This document shows positions 1 to 6,051 of a stretch of DNA of 6,094 nucleotides, in pieces; position 1 is the first letter of the stretch, and each line of letters begins with the position of its first letter. The DNA lies in the NCBI GenBank assembly GCA_013696525.1, contig JACCYK010000575.1:1-6094 (forward strand). Reading direction: 5' to 3'. Under the pieces are notes generated by a model, which was not told where the DNA came from, ran no database searches, and saw only the letters and a program-made list of their open reading frames with translations. The DNA is from Chloroflexia bacterium (GTDB taxonomy: Bacteria > Chloroflexota > Chloroflexia > Thermomicrobiales > UBA6265). Both the position numbers and the translations under genes were made by a program.

Positions 1-1507
1 GGGTGATCGTGAAGGTGCTGCCACGCCCGACCTCGGAGGTGGCCGCGATGCGGCCGCCATGGGCCTCGACCAGCATCCGCGAGATGTAGAGTCCGAGACC
101 GAGCCCCTGGCCGCCGTTTGGAGAGGCGCCGCGGACGAAACGGTCGAACAGCCGGGGAAGAACGTCGGCCGGGATCCCCGCGCCGCGATCGGTGACCTGT
201 AGCCGCGCCGTGCCGGGGCCGGCAGTGACCCGTATCGTAATCTCGCTCGCGGGCGCCGAGTATTTCCCCGCGTTGCCGAGCAGGTTGTCCAGCACCTGAC
301 CGATCCGGCCCGCGTCCACGCTCGCCATGATCGACGCTGGCGGGGCCTCAACCCGTACCGGGTGGGAGGGGGCCTGCACCCTCGCCCGGGCGGTGGCGGC
401 ATGGGCCAGGGGGACCAGATCGACAGCGGCCAGGACCAACTCCACCTGATCGGTCTCCACCCGGACCAGCTCGCGCAGGTCGATCACGAGGCGCTCCATC
501 CGCCGCGTCTGCTCGATGATGGCGTCGATCCCCGTCGCGTCATACGTCTGGCGCCGCCGCAGGAGCTGGGCCCAGCCGCGGACCACGGCCAGGGGATTGC
601 CCAGGTCGTGGCTGACCATGCCGACGAAGTCTTCCTGGCCCCGTTCCCAGCGCTTCCGTTCCGTCACGTTCGTGAAGAGGAGGGCAACCCGCCGGCTGTC
701 CGGGCCGCCGAGGCGGCAGGCATAGACATCGAACCAGCGGTCGTTCATGGCGTGGGATTGCTGTTCGAAGCGGACGGCCTCGCCGGTGGCGGCCACCTGG
801 CCATAGATTTCGAACCAGTGGGCTTCGAGCCCGGGGACGAGCTGGCGGGCGCATTTCCCCGGGGCGCCATTGAGGCCGGTGAGTTGTTCGAAGACAGGAT
901 TGGTTTCCAGGAAGCGGTAATCGGTGGCTTCACCATTCGGGGCGAACAGGACCTCGAAGACACAGAAGCCGATATCAATCGAGTTGAGCAGCGTCCGATA
1001 CTGGCTTTCAGCGCCCCGCCCCGCGCGATCGGCGGGGTTCCCTTGGAAGGAGACCACGACGCCGGCCGGGGTGGGGGTGGCGCGGCCGGCAATCCACGCA
1101 CCCTGAACGGGGGAGCGCGCCTCGAAGAGGGTCGGGTGTCCCGTTTCCCGCGCCGCGACGATCGCCTGATCGATGCTGGCGGCGGCCACGTCCGGGAGCG
1201 CCTCCGCCAGGCGCCGCCCCAGCAGCAAGTCCCGAGGACGGTTCCAGATGCGTTCCGCCGCCGCGTTGACAGAGGTGATCCGCAACTCGACGTCGAGGGC
1301 ACAGTAGCCGTCGCTCAGGCTCTCCAGGATGAGGCCGAGCCGCGCCTCGCCGGCCTCCGCCGCCCGGCGTTGCGCCGCGAGCGCCTCGTTGGCGGCCCGC
1401 AATTGGCTGACCAGATCCCGCGGCTCCTCGACGGTGGCCGGCAGCGCCTGGAGCGGATCGTCCGGGTGCGGCCCAGGAACGGGCGGAGCGGGCTCGCGGG
1501 GCGTCAT
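1..1507 (-). CDS. Soluble PAS-PAS sensor histidine kinase, 3' end off the window
   Basis: Reading the minus strand from ATG at 1507 gives 502 residues open to the window edge. The first 30 residues are Pro-rich. Residues about 30-62 form a likely coiled coil (LVSQLRAANEALAAQRR), followed by PAS-like domains at about 62-155 (SDGYCALD, ITSVNAAAERIW) and 170-285 (GFCVFEVLF, ending FTNVTERK). A HisKA domain has phospho-acceptor His300 in VSHDLGNPLAVV. The HATPase domain has the N box NLLGNAGKYS (Asn412), G1 box DRGAGIP, F box FDRFVRG and G2 box GLGLGLYI. It ends at STFTIT, so only a few residues are missing. No membrane segment or signal peptide is visible, so it should be a cytosolic autokinase that phosphorylates an Asp on an unseen response regulator; the ligand is unknown. 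ATG 1507 is the only usual start codon after the in-frame stop at 1565-1567, with a modest GAGG upstream. Confidence 0.93.
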   Translation of the reverse strand, partial: MTPREPAPPVPGPHPDDPLQALPATVEEPRDLVSQLRAANEALAAQRRAAEAGEARLGLILESLSDGYCALDVELRITSVNAAAERIWNRPRDLLLGRRLAEALPDVAAASIDQAIVAARETGHPTLFEARSPVQGAWIAGRATPTPAGVVVSFQGNPADRAGRGAESQYRTLLNSIDIGFCVFEVLFAPNGEATDYRFLETNPVFEQLTGLNGAPGKCARQLVPGLEAHWFEIYGQVAATGEAVRFEQQSHAMNDRWFDVYACRLGGPDSRRVALLFTNVTERKRWERGQEDFVGMVSHDLGNPLAVVRGWAQLLRRRQTYDATGIDAIIEQTRRMERLVIDLRELVRVETDQVELVLAAVDLVPLAHAATARARVQAPSHPVRVEAPPASIMASVDAGRIGQVLDNLLGNAGKYSAPASEITIRVTAGPGTARLQVTDRGAGIPADVLPRLFDRFVRGASPNGGQGLGLGLYISRMLVEAHGGRIAATSEVGRGSTFTIT

Positions 1508-1630
1508 CGTTGCCCGCGCCTCGCCGCGGTCCGGTTCCGGTTCAGGGAAATCTGATCTCGTCCGCTATCGTCCATATCCAACGGCCCACGGTGCGAAGTC
1601 GAACGGCACACATCCCGCTCATGGTCCCTA

Positions 1631-2533
1631 TCATATCGCATGCCGGACCTGGCGAGACGGACCGCCCAGCGGGTCATAGCTCACCACCACCGGCGGCATC
1701 CGCAGCTCGGCATGGGCCGAGTACAGGACGCGGGCGTGGGCCACGCCGGCGTCGCCGGCGGCGGTGGCGACCGCCACGTCGTCGAGGAGCTGCTCCTCGG
1801 CGGCGGAGAGGTCGTCGCGCTCGATGAAGCCCCAGGCGTCCCAGAGGAGGGGTTCCACCTTGTTGAGGACGGCAAGGTCGTGGATGAGATTGTTCCGGAG
1901 CTGCGGCCAGCTCCGGGTGCTGGGAATATCGAGGCCGGGGTCGACCACGAAGCGCGCCGGGTCCGCCTGCCCGTCGCGACAGGCGAGCCAGGCGGTGCCG
2001 CCGGTCAGGAAGCGGTCACGGGGGATATCGAGCCCGTCGAGGGCCGCCCCGTTCGTCGGGTCGACGTGGTCATCGCTCAACTCGGCATCAACGAGGCGCC
2101 ATCGCCGCTCCGTCGCGTCCCAGACTTCGGCAATCTCATGATCGACGTTGAAGCCGGGGACGAAGTAGGTGGCAAACCCGACCCGGGCGCGGGCCGGGAT
2201 GCCCTGGTACCGGGCGAGGGTCAGGAAGAGGATGGTGAAATCGCGACAGCAGCCAACCAGCCGTTGGGCGGGCTGCCGGGCCGTGGTCAGCGGCTGGGCC
2301 GCCAGCTCGTGCAGGCGATGCAGCATCGCGCCGGCATAGCGAGTGTCGATCTCCGCCAGCCGCTCGGCCGGAATGCCATGGCCGACGGGATCGTCGGCCC
2401 GATAGTGGATGACCAGGTCGCGGGCGACCCGTCGCAGCCCATCGAGGTCGGCCGGGAGACCGGCCAGCCACCAGGCCATGTCACCGGGATCGGTCACCGG
2501 GCTCTGCGTGGCGTACATTGACGGAGAAACCAT
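1631..2533 (-). CDS. Transglutaminase-like domain protein (cysteine-protease fold)
   Basis: The 300-residue protein carries the transglutaminase-like core. The catalytic Cys motif is GCCRDFTILF with Cys96 before Arg-Asp, followed by a helix and the usual RYQGIPARARVGF strand. His132 lies in DHEIAEVWD, and Asp149 in WRLVDAEL completes a Cys-His-Asp triad. Bacterial members are mostly peptidases, deamidases or uncharacterised, so the substrate cannot be named. The N-terminal helical part (residues 20-90) and C-terminal extension (200-300) have no motif I recognise. No signal peptide or membrane helix is seen, so it is probably cytoplasmic. Start ATG 2533 has AGGA about ten bases upstream, while the internal ATG at 2518 lacks one. 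Its first 53 bases overlap the end of the methyltransferase gene, suggesting co-transcription or coupling. The histidine kinase starts 123 bases downstream, with no terminator visible between. Confidence 0.88.
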   Translation of the reverse strand: MVSPSMYATQSPVTDPGDMAWWLAGLPADLDGLRRVARDLVIHYRADDPVGHGIPAERLAEIDTRYAGAMLHRLHELAAQPLTTARQPAQRLVGCCRDFTILFLTLARYQGIPARARVGFATYFVPGFNVDHEIAEVWDATERRWRLVDAELSDDHVDPTNGAALDGLDIPRDRFLTGGTAWLACRDGQADPARFVVDPGLDIPSTRSWPQLRNNLIHDLAVLNKVEPLLWDAWGFIERDDLSAAEEQLLDDVAVATAAGDAGVAHARVLYSAHAELRMPPVVVSYDPLGGPSRQVRHAI

Positions 2534-3935
2534 GTTCCGCTTCCTCGTTTCGCTTCACGGTGGGCGATCCCCGGTGCGCTCGGCGACGGCACCCTGGCCA
2601 GCGCAGGATGACGACCTCCTCGCGGAGCTGCTCGCCGGTCGCGGTGGCGAGACGAGTGCGGAACAGATCGCGACCGACGACCTCATAGCCTAACTGGTCG
2701 CCGATCTCGGCGACGAGCTGACCGGTCCGGATCATCACCTGAAGGAACGAGGCTTGATCGCCGACGACGTAGGCGAGCTGGGCACCCGGGCGGAGAATGG
2801 TTCGCAGGTCGGCCAGGTGCTTTGCCATCCCACCAAAGTAGAGTTTGGTCACCCGGTGGTACATCCGCTCGAAGCCCGAGGTCTTTCCAAGTTCCAGGCG
2901 GCGAGCCTCGATGGCTTTGGCGATGCGCTCTATTTCAGGGTGGGTGGCAATGTACTGGTCGTCGTCATCGCCCTTGTAGACGGTCCGGGAGTTCGAGCGT
3001 ACCAGGCCACGCTTGACGAGTTGGAGCTCAGCTTTGCTCGTGACGAAGCCAAGGAGGACAGACTCAAGGCGCGTTGTCCGGGTGTAGTCCTTCTCGTTAG
3101 GGTAGGGAGGCGAGCAGATAACGGCATCGATCGAGCTGGGTTCAAGTACGTTGATCAAGTTGCGAGCATCGGCGTGCTTAACCGCAACGGGAACGGCTTC
3201 GAGTCCAGCGTCTTGCAGTTGCCTGAGGTCATTGGCCATCTCGGTGATGTTCGCGAGCCAAGGACCGACCACATGCGCATCCGGAGCAGCCGGACCAACA
3301 CCGACTTCTGGGCCAAAGTGCAGATTGCTAATGGAGTAGACGAGGGCTCTTGCTAGCGCCAGTTTTTCGTGATCCGCGTATTCAGGGATTGCGTGATCTT
3401 CAAGCACATCACGCAGAACCAAGACCTTGTGCAGCGGCCGGGGACTGATCGAGTTGGTCAACAGCAGTTTTTGGCTCTCAGGCGGGATCGTTCGGTAGTC
3501 GTGCCGCCCGTTGGATTCAACGAGAAGCATATCGTCGATTCCTTGGTCGGCCATTCTCTCCAGGGCGACTTCGGCGACCGCTGTGGCATGTGCGACGAGG
3601 CCCGCTGGCTCAGGTGTCCAGTTCGTCTTGACGGACGACGCGAAGTGCGTCATTGGATGTGCTTCGATGCCAACCGAAGGAAGGCCAAGCTTCTTGCTTT
3701 CGACGAGCGTCGTGCCTGTCCCACAGAAAGGGTCGAGTACCCGCGATCGGTCAGTGACTTCAAACCGGTCTAGGTAGTGACGGACCAGATGTGGCGGGTA
3801 CGAAAGGACGAACCGATACCAGCCGTGCGCTGACGCATCTTCGAGAGCAAGGCGGTTCATGGTCGCGTTCGACGTGCCTGGGGCCGCTCCAAAATCCACC
3901 ACAGCCTCACCCAACCTTCTGTACGTATAGATCAT
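2481..3935 (-). CDS. Solitary DNA methyltransferase, probably N4-cytosine type
   Basis: This is a 484-residue S-adenosylmethionine-dependent DNA methylase. Motif I, which binds AdoMet, is VLDPFCGTGTT at residues 66-76, followed by GIEAHP (motif II-like). The catalytic motif IV is CSPPYPNEKDY, with SPPY at 275-278. Ser before PPY is typical of N4-cytosine enzymes, whereas N6-adenine enzymes usually have Asp or Asn. The conserved block LAYVVGDQASF is at 388-398 and the C-terminal strand EEVVILRW at 439-446. Motif I precedes motif IV by about 200 residues, the alpha-type order, so the target-recognition region may lie between them. The last 38 residues (Arg-rich, then Glu/His-rich) look unlike a conserved domain. 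The open frame extends to a TTG at 3971, but that TTG is part of a -35 box, so ATG 3935 is preferred; ATG 3944 is the alternative. No endonuclease gene is adjacent, so it may be an epigenetic or anti-restriction orphan. Its GC is lower than the downstream genes. Confidence 0.87.
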   Translation of the reverse strand: MIYTYRRLGEAVVDFGAAPGTSNATMNRLALEDASAHGWYRFVLSYPPHLVRHYLDRFEVTDRSRVLDPFCGTGTTLVESKKLGLPSVGIEAHPMTHFASSVKTNWTPEPAGLVAHATAVAEVALERMADQGIDDMLLVESNGRHDYRTIPPESQKLLLTNSISPRPLHKVLVLRDVLEDHAIPEYADHEKLALARALVYSISNLHFGPEVGVGPAAPDAHVVGPWLANITEMANDLRQLQDAGLEAVPVAVKHADARNLINVLEPSSIDAVICSPPYPNEKDYTRTTRLESVLLGFVTSKAELQLVKRGLVRSNSRTVYKGDDDDQYIATHPEIERIAKAIEARRLELGKTSGFERMYHRVTKLYFGGMAKHLADLRTILRPGAQLAYVVGDQASFLQVMIRTGQLVAEIGDQLGYEVVGRDLFRTRLATATGEQLREEVVILRWPGCRRRAHRGSPTVKRNEEAEHGFSVNVRHAEPGDRSR

Positions 3936-3942
3936 CCGTTTC

Positions 3943-3971
3943 ATCTTAAGAGGGATCGATGAACCTGTCAA
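3943..3971 (-). promoter_or_regulatory. Sigma-70-type promoter of the methyltransferase gene
   Basis: The minus strand reads TTGACA (3971-3966, perfect -35), then a 17-base spacer, then TAAGAT (3948-3943, four of six to TATAAT). A start point seven bases downstream would be the A of ATG 3935, predicting a leaderless mRNA. An imperfect operator-like inverted repeat, ACCTG-N5-CAGGT (3963-3977), straddles the -35 box. The hexamer and spacing are seen directly; activity is inferred. Confidence 0.55.
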
Positions 3972-4017
3972 TCAGGTGGGGCGCATGGTTTCGTGTCGAG
4001 TGGTGAGCCAGCTGGCC

Positions 4018-4536
4018 CTAGCCGGGGTGGTTGACGCTGCTGAGCCAGGCGCGGACGGCGGGCTCGTGCTCCTCGTGGAAGTGGCCGAAGAAGGTGCGGT
4101 CCACGATGGCCTGGCCGATCGCGGCGCCCTCGGTCCACGGAAAATGATCGGGGCTCCAGACGGCTTCTTCGGGGAGGGCTTCGACCGCGCGACGGAGACG
4201 ATCAAAGGTGGCGTCGGCGTCGGCCAGCACATCGCCGGCCGGCCGGTGCCGGTTTTGCTCGCGGATCCAGTCGTTGATCGGATCGTCGTCGTGCAGCTCG
4301 GGCGGCCACGGCGGGGCCGGTTCGGGCTCACCGCCGGCCTCGGCCTCCAGGCGATCGAGGGACCGCGAGCGCCAGCCCGTGAGGTGGGCGGCGAGATCCT
4401 TGAAGGTCCACTCACCCATCGGTCCGGGCTCCTCCATCCGCGCCTCCCCCACCTCGGCGATCAGATCGTGCCAGGCGGCCCGCTCCTGTTCGATGACGTG
4501 GACGAGGTCGGCGGTGGTTGGGTTGCGTTCGGTCAT
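4018..4536 (-). CDS. DinB-like / ClbS-DfsB family four-helix-bundle protein
   Basis: The 172-residue protein matches the DinB-like superfamily, closest in pattern to the ClbS/DfsB (DUF1706) and maleylpyruvate-isomerase-like groups. An N-terminal helix (TADLVHVIEQERAAWHDLI) is followed by GEWTFKDLAAHLTGW, with the potential metal ligand His51. An INDWIREQNRHR helix comes next, and the C-terminal GHFHEEHEPAVRAWL contributes His152 and His154. Such proteins use a His triad to bind a metal and can be thiol-dependent transferases or resistance proteins; the exact reaction cannot be read from sequence. ATG 4536 is chosen because AAGGA lies a few bases upstream; the frame remains open to 4584, but that extension (MHLRSRMPVAAAKDK) is low-complexity and lacks a ribosome site. 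It is GC-rich like the downstream genes and stops 82 bases before the methylase ATG, with a promoter between them. Confidence 0.82.
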   Translation of the reverse strand: MTERNPTTADLVHVIEQERAAWHDLIAEVGEARMEEPGPMGEWTFKDLAAHLTGWRSRSLDRLEAEAGGEPEPAPPWPPELHDDDPINDWIREQNRHRPAGDVLADADATFDRLRRAVEALPEEAVWSPDHFPWTEGAAIGQAIVDRTFFGHFHEEHEPAVRAWLSSVNHPG

Positions 4537-4633
4537 GTCCTTGTCCTTCGCTGCTGCGACTGGCATCCGAGATCGGAGATGCACATTTGGTGCCTCGTCA
4601 GTATCGCCGTAGGAATGTGCGCAGCCCAGACAA

Positions 4634-4680
4634 GTCAGCAGACCATTGGAAATGGCTTCTCTTTCATCGGCGCTGCTGAC
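4634..4680. repeat. Inverted repeat GTCAGCAG / CTGCTGAC enclosing a small hairpin
   Basis: Eight-base perfect arms GTCAGCAG (4634-4641) and CTGCTGAC (4673-4680) flank 31 bases, inside which CCATT-GGA-AATGG (4643-4655) forms a second stem. Together they could fold as a nested structure, a leader RNA element or remnant of a repeat. No known RNA family is recognised. Confidence 0.4.
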
Positions 4681-4740
4681 CCGCAGGGCCGTGGCGCTTC
4701 GGGTGGCTCATGGTGGGATTTGCAGCGTAGCGTCGGCGGC

Positions 4741-4761
4741 GCGCTGGATTGAAATCCGCGC
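4741..4761. repeat. Hairpin GCGC-T-GGATT / AATCC-GCGC
   Basis: The arms GCGC(T)GGATT (4741-4750) and AATCCGCGC (4753-4761) pair perfectly except for one bulged T, but the GA loop is only two bases. It lies next to the terminator of the small-ORF cassette and could be a secondary termination or mRNA-end-protecting stem. No T tract follows on either strand. Confidence 0.35.
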
Positions 4762-4769
4762 TGAGCCCC

Positions 4770-4788
4770 AAAAAGTCCTTTCAGGACT
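4770..4788 (-). terminator. Rho-independent-type terminator of the small-ORF cassette
   Basis: On the minus strand AGTCCT-GAA-AGGACT is a perfect six-base stem with a three-base loop, followed directly by TTTT (five T counting the last stem base). It begins 23 bases past the stop at 4812. The stem is short and only moderately GC-rich, so termination may be partial. Confidence 0.6.
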
Positions 4789-4811
4789 GGACACGAACGG
4801 TGGATCGCGAA

Positions 4812-4964
4812 TTACCAGGCGATAATCCGAAGACCAATTGAGGCACGCTGTACTTCTTCCGGGCTAAGTTCCTCCCGTGGACGAGACGTGTAGCCATCTT
4901 CGGTGGACCCGTCATCGATGGTAACGACGACGGGTCCAGTGATATTCCTAGGCGTCCATCTCAC
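4812..4964 (-). CDS. Short unknown ORF, or displaced 3' half of the preceding ORF
   Basis: From GTG 4964 this encodes about 50 residues, including GPVVVTIDDGSTEDGYTSR and a terminal REELSPEEVQRASIGLRIIAW-like amphipathic end. No family is recognised. The frame also opens at TTG 5006, but GTG 4964 has a purine-rich GGGTGG six bases upstream and overlaps the preceding stop by 17 bases, a common coupled arrangement. The alternative is that it is the C-terminal half of the preceding ORF. Removing one G from the GGG at about 4973-4975 would fuse the two into a continuous frame of 132 codons ending at the same stop. It is followed by the terminator, so it is the last gene of this transcript. Confidence 0.4.
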   Translation of the reverse strand: MRWTPRNITGPVVVTIDDGSTEDGYTSRPREELSPEEVQRASIGLRIIAW

Positions 4965-5211
4965 GGTTCCACCCAACCGGAGGTCGATTCCCCAGGTACT
5001 TGACAAGATCTGGAGCGCCGTAATAGGTCAGTTGCCCATTGCGCTGAAACGCAAGCGCGGCCCTGTCGATTCGCAAGCCTCCGCTACGCGCTTGTGCAAC
5101 AAGCGACGCCAATAACTCGTCTCGGGCATGCGTCGTCCGACTTCGCGCATCAACGAAGAACACTGCGAAGTCAATTCCTTGATCTCGGAGGTGAGCCAGT
5201 TTGACTTTCAT
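4948..5211 (-). CDS. Small unknown protein of the XRE/ImmA-type cassette
   Basis: The 87-residue protein looks like a compact alpha/beta domain. It starts with KVKLAHLRDQGIDFAVFFVD (helix, then hydrophobic strand), followed by a helix DELLASLVAQARSGG, then ALAFQRNGQLTYYGAPDLVKYL, whose ending resembles a strand-turn-helix. I recognise the general look of small proteins found with phage- or element-type regulators but cannot name a family or function. The start is well supported: AGAGGAG (5223-5217) lies five bases before ATG 5211. The promoter/operator palindrome is about 90 bases upstream, and it is codirectional with the peptidase gene that ends at 5336. An in-frame ATG at 5283 with a better ribosome site is cut off by TAG after three codons. 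Confidence 0.68.
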   Translation of the reverse strand: MKVKLAHLRDQGIDFAVFFVDARSRTTHARDELLASLVAQARSGGLRIDRAALAFQRNGQLTYYGAPDLVKYLGNRPPVGWNREMDA

Positions 5212-5271
5212 GAGATCTCCTCTTTCGGCTGCTCGATGGCGTAATTTCGTACGGCGAACGGATTGCAGTTT

Positions 5272-5283
5272 CTAATCACGCAT
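5272..5283 (-). other. Three-codon micro-ORF (Met-Arg-Asp-stop) behind a perfect Shine-Dalgarno
   Basis: AAGGAGG (5298-5292, minus strand) is followed by eight bases and ATG CGT GAT TAG. This is the strongest ribosome-binding site in the leader. Its frame is the same as that of the 87-residue ORF starting 72 bases downstream. It may be a leader peptide allowing re-initiation, a start codon disabled by a nonsense change, or chance. Confidence 0.4.
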
Positions 5284-5297
5284 CTTGCCAACCTCCT

Positions 5298-5323
5298 TGT
5301 TGTGTTGATTATACAACACAACA
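5298..5323. promoter_or_regulatory. Palindromic operator with central TATAAT
   Basis: The perfect arms TGTTGTGTTG (5298-5307) and CAACACAACA (5314-5323) flank six bases that read TATAAT on the minus strand, a consensus -10 box. No good -35 lies 16-18 bases upstream (the best resemblance, TTGCGA, is only 13 away), so the promoter may need an activator or be weak. The dyad covering the -10 is what a repressor operator looks like. An XRE-family dimer encoded by this cassette is the natural candidate, by inference. It sits between the peptidase gene and the 87-residue ORF. Confidence 0.65.
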
Positions 5324-5335
5324 TTTTCGCAACGA

Positions 5336-6051
5336 TTACATTGCCAGTCTAGCTTGGCCCACGGCTACAGGCGTTACCTTTCGGATCACACGATGCTTGT
5401 CGACGTGGATGCACTTCATCTTGGAGAGGTGGGTGACGAGCGCAGAAATCGTCACGCCACAACGATCTCGCAGATCGTAAAGGCCGCCCGCACCTTTCCA
5501 TTGATCGTAGCCACCCTGACGAAGGAGCGGCTCAACTAGAAATCGAGGCATCAACACATATCTCATAAACGTATGGGCTTGCCACTCGCGCCACCAATCA
5601 TCTTCGACCGGTCCACGTTGAACTAGTGCCTCGGCGAAGGGGTCGAGGAAGTCAGTTGTAAAGCTAACAAGCTCCTCTGCATCAGCTAAGCCGAAATTGA
5701 GCTGACTGACACGACCGCGTTCGGCGTGAAAATTCCATGACCGGTTTCGTGTGCGATCGCCGTGTTTTCTAGCCCACGGTACTGCTCAAAGCTGGTATTG
5801 ATCAGGCGTTCATTCAGGGCAATGTATGCGGGTTTCCCAAAGCCGGCATGTTTGTACTTGCTCACCACTTCTTTGCCGGGTAGAGAGTCGAGAGGTTCCC
5901 ACACCACAGGAAGGTCCAATACCTGATGCGCAATCCTCTCGATTGGAACAGGCAATCCGATCGGCGACCCCGACAGGCGCTCATATGCTTCTAACACTTC
6001 ACTGGCTTGCAACTCAATATCTCGTTCATAGAGGACTGGCGGTCTACTCAT
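5336..6051 (-). pseudogene. ImmA/IrrE-family zinc metallopeptidase gene with a one-base frameshift
   Basis: From ATG 6051 the frame reads a typical ImmA/IrrE N-terminal region (EVLEAYERLSGSPIGLPVPIERIA, then IALNERL) up to the zinc motif AHETGHGIF, with His101, Glu102 and His105. It then goes out of frame at GGAATTTTCAC (5736-5726) and stops at 5686. Adding one T to the TTTT run (5732-5729) gives HETGHGIFHAERGR, the usual HExGHxxxH layout. The frame then continues through WWREWQAHTFMRYVLMPR, with the likely third ligand Glu156 in the EWQAHTF..LMP motif, and a C-terminal winged-helix-like segment (LYDLRDRCGVTISALVTHLSKM). It ends at 5336, giving 238 residues, a normal family length. Family members cleave XRE repressors (as ImmA does for ImmR) to switch on mobile elements. 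AAGGAGG (6067-6061) is nine bases before ATG 6051; the GTG at 6060 abuts it and is too close. The start overlaps the upstream gene by eight bases. Confidence 0.85.

Larger units (their letters stand above)
4537..4769. other. Non-coding gap with inverted repeats
   Basis: I find no credible gene here on either strand. The gap separates the terminator of the small-ORF cassette from the DinB-like gene, so it should hold the promoter of the latter, but I cannot pick convincing -35 and -10 boxes. It does contain several inverted repeats (see the separate entries). Confidence 0.5.

Noticed and set aside
362..1555. Long plus-strand open frame of 397 codons
   Set aside because: It is the antisense shadow of the histidine kinase; the protein is Gly/Arg/Pro-rich without domains, while the minus strand carries all the kinase boxes in order.
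1508..1630. Promoter or terminator between the transglutaminase-like gene and the kinase
   Set aside because: No convincing -35/-10 pair or stem with a T tract was found; the two genes may be co-transcribed.
1640..2521. Plus-strand open frame of 293 codons
   Set aside because: It is antisense to the transglutaminase-like gene, which has the Cys-His-Asp core on the minus strand. GC-rich third positions keep the opposite frame open.
4007..4016. Ten-base palindrome GCCAGCTGGC just after the DinB-like stop
   Set aside because: It has no loop and no T tract, so it is not a terminator; a 10-base palindrome is not rare in GC-rich DNA.
3976..4752. Plus-strand open frame of 258 codons
   Set aside because: It is antisense to the DinB-like gene and has no recognisable domain; the minus-strand gene has a ribosome site and conserved His residues.
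5285..5312. Plus-strand promoter TTGCCA-16-GATTAT over the palindrome
   Set aside because: The hexamers are fair, but no plus-strand gene follows and the sequence overlaps the dyad and the ribosome site of the minus strand; it would only give antisense RNA to the peptidase gene.
5298..5328. The palindrome as a plus-strand terminator (stem followed by TTTT)
   Set aside because: The stem is AT-rich, one base separates it from the short T run, and there is no plus-strand gene to terminate. The central TATAAT and position fit an operator better.
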